The position numbers were made by a program, and so were the translations under genes. 64,000 nt of DNA. Source: Daphnia carinata (lineage: Eukaryota; Arthropoda; Branchiopoda; Diplostraca; Daphniidae). The stretch is from contig NC_081333.1 in the NCBI RefSeq assembly GCF_022539665.2, positions 7,376,971 through 7,440,970 of the forward strand, given 5' to 3'. Each line of letters begins with the position of its first letter. The first letter of the stretch is position 1. Shown in pieces: positions 26,024-33,771 of the stretch. Under the pieces are notes generated by a model. The model had not been told where the DNA came from and ran no database searches. It saw only the letters and a program-made list of their open reading frames with translations.

Positions 26024-27600
26024 ATGGCCGACACACACGTTGAAACCAGGTGAGCATTTCTTTTTACTTGTCACACGTCGCATGTGAAAATGTTTCTTAT
26101 GGCGCGTTCGATGACCGCGCACCAGCTCTCGCTTGGGAAAGAGGAAAGTTCGGGAAGGCGGCAAGATGGCGCCGGTGTGTGTTGGATGCCGGCCCGCTGC
26201 TGCAAGCTACATACAGGCGGTGTGTGTATATGCCGTGTGTGTAGGATGTAACAGCGGAGCATGCGTCCTGTCAGCTTTTAAGTCGTGTCTCCCGTTCACG
26301 TTAGGAAAGGCGCTGATAAAACATAGTATTGATTTGCTTGTTGGAATCTAGGTAAGAGTTGCTCAGAATTTCTAAAAGAATGTTTCATATGTCATTGTCA
26401 GCAAACTTAGTCTGTCACGTTTTAGTTTCCTTTTATTTCAAAGCATTTGAATTCATTATGCCGGGTAGCTTACCGAATAGAGGGCCGATGCGTCAAATAG
26501 GTGAGGCGGAGGGGTGGAGGTATGAAGTAAAAGGGGAGGGGAAGAAAAAATTTTTACTGGCGGCCATCGTGGGTGCTTGTCTTGCTGTATATGTGCGCTC
26601 CGACGGAACAGCCTCGGGCTAAAAGTCTCTTAGCTTGGCTCGGTGCTTGCTTGAATGGCTGAATAACTCGGGAAATTCCTCGGATGTCAAGGTTATTGAC
26701 CGGGTTTTCTTTTTATTCGCCTATGCGCGTGCGTATGTGTATAGAGGGAAAAAACATCTGCCGGGCTTGGAAATGCATACAGCGCCGCAGCCGGCGATTT
26801 GCCTTACGTTGATTGGCGGGGAAGGGTAGACTAGTTTTCCCGCCAGCTGCCACGTGCATGTATGACATCGTATCTAATTTTTCTTTTGTTTTCGATTGTC
26901 TATTGTAGCAGCGACTTGAACCAGGACTCGTTAGACGGTGCTCAGGCTTCCGTCAGCGAAGTTGGATCAGCTGAAGAGTTTGAGAAGGAGAATACTGAAG
27001 ATACGCCCTCTGGATCCCACGGTGAAGCCGACGGTAACCAAAAAAAAGGCAACGACATTCACTATTTTCAAAAAGTTCTAACATGTATACGTTTCCCACG
27101 CATTGCGTTGAAGACGTACAATGTTTAGTTTTTACAAGTTCAATGAGTCAGCTGCGTGGTGAACGCGAAGTGATAGGTCTCTAATCGAGATTTGAACTTT
27201 TTAGGTGAAGCAGTTGATGGGACCAACGGAGAAGAGAGCCGTGAGGCCGAAGATGCTGCTGTTCCCGCTGATGCGGCCGCCGCGGCTGTTGTGACCGAAA
27301 ACGGTGCAGTTGAAAGTGAACCCCACGTAAATGGTAACGGAAAGTGCGATGAGAATGCTGAGGCAGACTGTAAGTTCTCGTGTACAATTGTAATTCAATT
27401 CAATTTTCCTATGATATTTTTTGAAATGTTTAGCCACGGAAGTTGATGGATCCGCTGCCGAAAAGAGGAAATCGATTGTCGAAGGAGAAGCATTGAGCAT
27501 TTCGCCCAAGAAGGCCCGCGTCGAAGGCACTGATGAAGATGTAATTGGCACAGAGGAGGCTGCCCTTCCCACTAACGGAAACCACGAGACTGTCGCGTAA
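26024..27600 (+). CDS. Acidic, disordered nuclear protein, prothymosin-alpha-like
   Basis: Four plus-strand exons, 26024-26049, 26909-27033, 27205-27369 and 27434-27600, sum to 483 nt (160 aa). The protein is rich in Glu, Asp, Ala, Ser and Gly and has no globular domain. The start (M-A-D-x-x-V-E-T-S-S-D-L) resembles the N terminus of vertebrate prothymosin alpha (M-S-D-x-x-V-D-T-S-S-E-I). Like that protein it ends with basic clusters (EKRKS, SPKKAR) followed by acidic residues, suggesting a nuclear localisation signal. Prothymosin alpha is a nuclear histone-H1 chaperone and chromatin-remodelling factor. It is less acidic than the vertebrate protein and has no long Glu/Asp run, so the match rests on the short N-terminal motif and overall design. 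The acceptor of exon 2 is a TAGCAG tandem, which would give forms differing by one serine. AATAAA follows at 27852. Confidence 0.65.
26905..26911 (+). promoter_or_regulatory. NAGNAG tandem splice acceptor
   Basis: The sequence TAGCAG provides two AG acceptors three bases apart. Use of the first gives S-S-D; use of the second removes one serine. Both keep the frame with exon 1. Confidence 0.6.
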
Positions 27601-28896
27601 ATGAAACAAAAACATCCGGCCCCCACTTTTCTCTCTATCTAAGTAACCCCCAAACCTACTCCCCTGTTTTACCTTATTTTTATTTTGGTAAGCAAGTTTC
27701 TCTCTTTGCACACTGTCTCTATGATTACGGATCAACGGCCATCATTTGTTGATTCAAATATGTATCTCATCATCTTCATTTGACGTGGATTTTTTTTTCA
27801 ACAAACAAAAAGCGCGCGCGTTCACTCATGTTGACTTAAACTGGAAGGGCAAATAAAGAATCAACTCAGGAAATTGTTTCACAATGTATTTTGAATCAAC
27901 TTTTGATGGTCTCCGTTTTACCTTTACACGAACGAATAGGAATCTATTATGATATTCGTTGTCGGTCTAGGATAGATTTTGGCATTGTCGATTGATGCGA
28001 GCGTCATCTTAAGTAATCGGTTAAAATGTTCAAACCCCATAGCGCAAGTTTCTCACATCGACATATCCATGTTACGTTATGTATCCAGCTCACATTAAAT
28101 CGTCTGATGAACGACTTTCTAAACACGGACATTTCTGCACTTCCGTTGCAATGGAATGCGCAATTTGTCGTTGACATAAAAGCGGTCCTTTTTTGTATTT
28201 TTGAAGACAAACACTTATTTAAAGATTGGTCGTTAACGTAAGACTTACCATCTACCGATCAGTTTCCTATGTTTGATTCTATCATCTTTTGGCGATGGCG
28301 ATTCCATCTATTTTCATTAAACCTGGGTGTTGTGATTTCTTCCTTAGCTCTTTCCGACAAAAAGTTGCATCCATTCAAAAGTTCAAAAATTAGCGCGCGC
28401 TCTGCCGAAAAAGCTGCCCGCCACCTCTTCTATGTGTCCCTCGAGCACTTACTGTCGTGTCCATTTTCTAACTATCATTCATTTTTTGGAAGTCGTCTCA
28501 TCGTTTGCGTTAACCTTTCGTCAACACCGACAATATAGAAAAGCTCGGTCAAGAAGTTTTTCTTTTTCCTGCCAATACAGTTCTCTTCTTTCGATTTTCC
28601 CCCTCTTTTTATTCACCATACAGTTCGGTATCTTCATACTTTTTATGTTATTTTTTCTATTCGTTTTGGTACCAGTCGCCTTCGGGTTTCAATAAACGGA
28701 ATTGTACACTAAGTAGTATGTTTTTGTTCGTACTGTTTTACGTGTTTGCGGTTTCGAATTAGAACAGTCGGCAACAGGGCATACACAAGAGTAAGTCTGC
28801 TAAGCTTGGTCTTTGAAGGACGGTGATGTATTGTATCGAGGCGAAGATTCAAATGACGCTATTTTTTAGTTCCTTTCAATTAAGGCAACTCAAAAG
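27601..28896. other. 3' UTR of the prothymosin-like gene and spacer to the DUF4211 gene
   Basis: About 1.3 kb. The first 250 bp is 3' UTR up to AATAAA at 27852-27857. The rest has no supported coding and should contain the promoter of the downstream gene on the same strand. Confidence 0.55.
27852..27857 (+). terminator. Poly(A) signal of the prothymosin-like gene
   Basis: Exact AATAAA, 252 bp after the stop codon, with a GT/T-containing stretch downstream. Confidence 0.6.
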
Positions 28897-31800
28897 ATGA
28901 GTGTAAATTACAACAAAAAGAAGAAAGAACGATATATTCGTAGGTCAAAGAGACCAAATGCACCTTCACTTCTATCCTCAGAAGAGGAATTAAGTGATAG
29001 AAGAAGTAGTAGTAGTACAGAATCATCCTGTAGACAAAAAGAAGATTCAAAAAGTCAAAGAAGTGCCAGAAAAGCATCAAAAAAGAGCTGGCAGGAAACA
29101 CTTGCTCTACTTGACTGCCATTTTTCAGGTTCATCTTCGGATGAAGAGTGGAACAAAATAATTCACAACAATAGTTCAAGTGACAGTGATCTGGATTGGA
29201 ACCCTATGCAGAAGACTCAGGTTTTTACACCTACCAATACTAACATCTTTAATTGTTAAACAACAGCAATAAGTCCTAAGATGTATATGTAATTTACAGT
29301 CTAGGTCATCAGCCCATCCTAAGCTGACAAATATTGTTATGAAGAGACCCTTACCAGAAACTGCTCATCCACCAGCTCTAGTTGCGGAACCACATTTCAA
29401 GGCCTCAGATGATAACGAGCCTTCCACACCCTCAAAGTTGATGGCAATTGATAGTGAAGCAAACAAGTGTGGTTTGAAATCTCTTCCTCCACAAATACTT
29501 AAAGCACAACCAATTTCATTAGGTGGTACAACAGAACAAAATTTACTTAAAGAGGGACAAACCTCTCCCACAATTATGAAAAACAGAGAGAGCACTGAGG
29601 GTGCTTGTCTACCAATTCTAAAACTAGGCAACAATTTGGAGGTTATAAACAATCAGGAGTCCATACCTTCTACAAGGACTCCTAAACTCAAGGCAACTTA
29701 CAAGAAAACAGAAAACAGAAGATGTGATCAACAACAGGGAAATCCTTGTTGTTCACCAGTAAAAGTTACAGTGAATCCAACATCATTGTCTAGCAGTGAA
29801 GAAATTCTCATTTCAGTATCTTCACCAGGTCCACCAGAGCTAATACCCATTTTTGAGAAATTTAAAAGGGATAGTCCAGAATCTCCGTCTGTATCATCCA
29901 TGGAAGAAGGACAAAACATAATCCCTAATAGTAACGAAGATGAGACTTCAGAATCTTCACTGCCACCTCCAAAGTTGACCGTCAAAAATAAAAAACGTGG
30001 CAGGCAAAAATCCGTAGAACAAGTTCTCGAAGAAATATCAAGCAGTCCATTGGAAGAAGCCCAGGCTGTCGCACGTTCCTCAGAACCTCCAAAACTAATG
30101 ACGAAAATTAAACAACCAAAGAAGCGCACGCATAAATATTCTCAGCCACCAGTTTTAGAAGCGGATCCTACGGCAGTAATACCCAATGAAGAGCAGCAGA
30201 TCTCAGTTCTGTCTCCAACATTCCCAGAATTTGGAACTAATGTTAAGAAATCGAAGATCAAGAATAAGAAATCAACTCAGTCGCTGACCTTAAAAAAACC
30301 AGAACTCGTCTCACAGGTTTCGAAAATTCAAACTTCCACATCTTCCATGGCACCCCTGGAGCCGATGTTAACTGCTTGTAGAAAGGTAGAAAGAAGCAGC
30401 TCACAATTACAGCATTTAGCAACGCAAGACGCTGTGTGTATCTCAAAGATGCCTGAGAAAGAACAGGTTTCGAAACCCCCCCTCCCAACACCCTCTAAAT
30501 CGATGACGATTGCAAAAAGAAAAAAGCTTACTCCAGAATTTTCTCAACTGCCAATTTTAAAAGTTATGCCCACGGTACCAACGAGTGACGAAGTCAGCCT
30601 TTCTATGCCACCGCCGTCAGAGCTACCCACAGAATGTTCTCTTTCGTTCGCAGGAATAATCCCGCACAATGCTAGTCTTTTAGAAAAGGGATTTGATGTA
30701 CGTTGTTTTTTTGCCTAATTGAGATAAGTTGCAATTCAAATGTTAAAACATTCATTGTTGTTTACAGAGTGGAAAGTTTATCATGTTGAAATCGGACTTA
30801 AAAACTCAAAAATCTCCTAGTATATGGAGAATAGACGGGAAGAACCTACTTCAAAAATACGAATCAATTTCCTACAATGATGGGGTTGCTTATCGCAATA
30901 TCTCTACTGTAAGAGTTATTATTTTTTCACGTTTTCATATGCATTACTTTTCCTGTATTCTTCATTAGTATTCCAGTTGGATGGCATCAAATAGAGGCCT
31001 TTACGTTCCGATCGAAGTGGAATTCTCCGTCCAAAGTAAATCTGAAACTATTGTCACTTTTAACCGAAATAAAGTCATGCTTCCAGTTGAGTAAGTAGAG
31101 TTAAAACAAAACAATTGTTTCTTACACGATTCCTAAACACCCATCCGTTTATAGGGACGGAATGATGGAAGCGTTGAATGAAGAGGCGAATTCGATAATG
31201 GATACATTTCAAATATACTTACAAACCCTAATGTCTCAAGCGTTGGATTCCAACTTTGTAAAAGAAATTGTCAAGGAACAAGGTATAAAACGTATAAACG
31301 TTCGTCTTTACATGGTTTCATCGCCGTTTAATACCATTTTGTTCAGATGACTACTTCTTGACCAGCATTGCGGCAGTTGAAGATCATTGGATTCTGCCCA
31401 AGAGAAATATGTTAAAAGAAATAATTAAAATGAAGAAACCTTTTCAGGTTAGTAATTATTCTTTTCCTGTTACCGTACATCATCAACGAATCTTGCTTTT
31501 TCTAGGAATTAATAGAGACTCACCCGGGGTTAGAATTACGCTGCGTGACTTCTGGAGACAAATCGTGTGACAGCTGCAATGGACGTAACCCTACGAGAAG
31601 TTTCGAATTTCATCCGCTAAGTTACAGCTTTGACACGCTCGATATAATGGAAGGCAAGCCTTCGAATAAGGTACAGTGAATTCACTGCATTATTCATTTA
31701 TGAATTATGGGACTTGACCAATATTTTCTACAGACGTATCGGTTATGTCTTTCGTGTACTGATCGAATTCTCCTCTACCATGAGCTCTTCCATATGCGGT

Positions 31801-31985
31801 ATCATCTCTTCATTTGCTGCCAGAAAAAGGTTAACCAATATGATCAAAGAGACGGTCCAGCTGCATTGACCGCTTCATTAGCTGATCAGGCGTGGAAGTC
31901 CCTCATGCATCGAAGAGTATTACTCGTGTTAGCTGAAACGCAGCAGGTCATCAGCCACTATTCAGCGGGTGCTTGTGTTGTTTGA
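28897..31985 (+). CDS. DUF4211-domain protein (CCDC82-like)
   Basis: Eight plus-strand exons: 28897-29220, 29300-30697, 30768-30908, 30969-31090, 31155-31282, 31347-31447, 31506-31670, 31734-31985; total 2631 nt, 876 aa. Residues 1-108 are basic and Ser-rich; 109-575 are disordered, Pro/Ser/Lys-rich, with degenerate repeats of about 50 residues; about 600-850 form the conserved domain. That domain carries two paired cysteines, C759xxC762 and C798xxC801, in a CDSCNG...CLSC...LLYHELFHMRYHL arrangement. This matches what I know of DUF4211, found at the C terminus of CCDC82 and in QSER1. The function of the family is poorly known; nuclear or chromatin association is likely, and the CxxC pairs suggest a zinc site (inference). 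Six introns are 58-78 bp. It is convergent with XBP1, 328 bp between stop codons. Confidence 0.85.
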
Positions 31986-32138
31986 AAGCATGTTTGGTGA
32001 ATGTGACTCTACCGTGTTGATTGTTTGGTGCCGTAGCCGTTTTCTTTGTTATAGTAGTGTTGATCACACGTGACTATAGAGGATGACAAAATGCCCTTCT
32101 AATTTTGCTTTTGGGTGCAATAGATAAAATTAAGTTGT

Positions 32139-32144
32139 TTTAAT
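32139..32144 (-). terminator. Candidate poly(A) signal of XBP1
   Basis: ATTAAA on the minus strand, about 170 bp after the XBP1s stop codon. If used, the XBP1 3' UTR overlaps that of the convergent DUF4211 gene. Confidence 0.4.
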
Positions 32145-32255
32145 TCCTATATAAATGAAAACCGTGAAAAAGACTGAAAGATGAACAGTATTTCTGTATT
32201 TCTATGACAAATTACAAGATCATGTATCACTTGAAAAAATAGACAATATGTGACG

Positions 32256-32261
32256 AATAAA
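32256..32261 (+). terminator. Candidate poly(A) signal of the DUF4211 gene
   Basis: Exact AATAAA, about 270 bp after the stop at 31985 and within 60 bp of the XBP1 stop on the other strand. Confidence 0.5.
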
Positions 32262-32313
32262 CAAGAAGTACATAAATTAGATGTGAAAGATCGGACATAA
32301 AGTTGCATTGGGA

Positions 32314-33552
32314 TTACACACAATCCCATGTTGAAAGCCAATCAGGTTCCTGCATATCTTCTTCACATATAGGGGAACCAGAAATACTATTTGTATTTTC
32401 GACATAGTCGACGATTTCTTCAGACTTGCAAAACGGCGACGCTGGACATTCCATTGCTCTTTCCAATAAATCATTGTTACATTCTCTAATTTCCGGAAAA
32501 GATTTAGCAAGTTCGCTAGAGAAGTCTACGATAGTTTGAGTTTCGAACGACATTAGACTGTCAATAATCTTTTCATCTAAGTTGTCGCCATCGTCTGAAG
32601 CCTCAACGTATTGTAGCAGATCAAAGTCATCGGTTTCAGTTTTTGTAGGAAATGGCAAGTTTTTCGCATGAACATCTTCACTTTCCAACACAGCTTTAGT
32701 AAGCCAATTTAGAATGTCAATATTTCCTTCTGCTTCCTTCATTGCTATGGTGGGTACTTCTGAGACCGCTGTGTTGGCGACTGTGCGTCGTTTAATGGGC
32801 AGTTTTTTAACTGTTGGAATGGGGTGAAGTATTGGCTGTGAATGTCGGCCTTGGTAAACCTTTTCAGTTTGTTTGACTTTAAGTGGACTGCAGGGGATTG
32901 CAGAACCAGCATCAGGTGTAGAAGCAGTTTCAAAACCATAGATGGAGTGTAACCCTGTCCCTGCGGCAGAGGTCCATTAATGAGTGCGGCTGACTCAACA
33001 GGATACACAATCCTTTCCATTGATTTGGGAACTGGATCTTCTAGTACACTGTGGTGGTTGCCTGTCAACCTAGCATTTTCAGCTAGAAGTCGCTGGTTTT
33101 CAGCTCTGAGGTGATTGTTCTGTCAGTGCAACCAATTATTTATTAATAAGATTGTGCCAATGCTTTCAAAATAGCTTCATTACCTCTGCTGTAAGGTTAT
33201 TAACAAGTTCTTCCAGTTCATCCATTTTGGCTTTCTTTTTATCTCGGGCAGTTTGTGCTGCAACTCTATTTTTCAGTTTTCTAGAAGTGAATGAATGTTT
33301 TACAAGAGTTGCCTTTAGGAATAATAGCATCATTTGGCATTGTTACCTCCTCAAGAACTTTTCTTGTTCAGTCATGTGATCAAGCCTCTGCCTTTTTCTT
33401 GTGGGTTGTTTTTGAGAATTATCTTCTCCATTTGTTTCACACTCAACTTCTGAACCTTCTCCTGTTGAAGAAGATGAACTATAAGCAAGTTGATGGGCTT
33501 CAGCAAGGTTCAACGCAGCCTGGCTGCCTGGTTGTATCACGATGATTTGCAT
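32314..33552 (-). CDS. XBP1: XBP1, spliced form (XBP1s): bZIP activator of the unfolded protein response
   Basis: Minus-strand segments 33552-33347, 33280-33184, 33119-32990 and 32966-32314 give 1086 nt (361 aa) after removal of the 23-nt IRE1 intron 32989-32967. The basic region (about 66-86, R-K-L-K-N-R-V-A-A-Q-T-A-R-D) and leucine zipper (about 88-120) span all three genomic exons. The residues before the switch, P-V-E-S-A-A, match those at the vertebrate XBP1 splice site. After the switch the frame reads G-T-G-L-H-S and continues to an acidic transactivation region ending W-L-S-T-W-D-C-V. XBP1s is a nuclear activator of chaperone, ERAD and lipid-synthesis genes under ER stress. The start ATG at 33552 is the first in-frame ATG. 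Conventional introns are 66 and 64 bp. Very high confidence in identity. Confidence 0.96.
32745..33552 (-). CDS. XBP1: XBP1, unspliced form (XBP1u)
   Basis: Same start and bZIP as XBP1s, but reads through the IRE1 intron: segments 33552-33347, 33280-33184, 33119-32745, 678 nt (225 aa). After residue 146 the frame gives L-I-N-G-P-L-P-Q, then a strongly hydrophobic stretch at about 162-174 (M-V-L-K-L-L-L-H-L-M-L-V-L), then a basic, Gln-rich tail. In vertebrates XBP1u has a hydrophobic HR2 that tethers the ribosome-mRNA complex to the ER membrane near IRE1, followed by a pausing peptide. The hydrophobic stretch here sits in the equivalent place. The C-terminal pausing peptide is not recognisable by eye. 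Confidence 0.88.
32967..32989 (-). promoter_or_regulatory. IRE1-cleaved non-conventional intron of XBP1 mRNA (23 nt)
   Basis: Two stem-loops bracket the intron. 5': stem TGAGT/ACTCA with the 7-base loop CAGCCGC, cut CAG|CCGC after 32990. 3': stem CCT/AGG with loop CTGCCGC, cut CTG|CCGC after 32967. Both loops fit the CNG|CNGN pattern required by IRE1. Removal of 23 nt (2 mod 3) shifts exactly into the long downstream frame. Drosophila XBP1 also uses a 23-nt intron; the vertebrate intron is 26 nt. Confidence 0.93.
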
Positions 33553-33737
33553 GCTGGCGACGACTTGATGGTTCCTTAATAAGGTACACACAATTTTTGT
33601 TTCACAATTAGAATTTGGAACAAGGACGATATTTTTGTTGTACTAGTAAAACGATGAAATCGAGAGAGCGAATCTTTGAAGTAAACATTTCTCAGAGCTA
33701 AAATTCAAATGTCTAGAAAAGTCTCGATCACTTCTGA
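33553..33737 (-). other. XBP1 5' UTR region
   Basis: About 185 bp between the TATA-like box and the XBP1 start codon. The transcription start is expected near 33,705-33,715 by distance from the box. Confidence 0.45.
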
Positions 33738-33744
33738 TTTTATA
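33738..33744 (-). promoter_or_regulatory. TATA box of XBP1
   Basis: TATAAAA on the minus strand, about 190 bp upstream of the start codon and 14 bp downstream of the palindromic CRE/UPRE-like element. Confidence 0.65.
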
Positions 33745-33757
33745 AAGACCCTTTTCA

Positions 33758-33771
33758 CAATGACGTCATTG
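33758..33771 (-). promoter_or_regulatory. Palindromic ATF/CRE/UPRE-like site in the XBP1 promoter, with CCAAT box
   Basis: CAATGACGTCATTG is a perfect 14-bp palindrome centred on TGACGTCA. On the minus strand it is directly preceded and overlapped by CCAAT (33772-33768). XBP1, ATF6 and CREB-family bZIP proteins bind TGACGT cores, so this is a natural site for autoregulation or ATF6 control during ER stress. Confidence 0.65.

Noticed and set aside
32891-32963. Alternative IRE1 intron of 73 nt (CCG|CAGG to CTG|CAGT)
   Set aside because: Both sites look like IRE1 motifs, but removal of 73 nt gives an immediate TAA and does not reach the long downstream frame. The 23-nt intron matches homologous position, loop geometry and frame.
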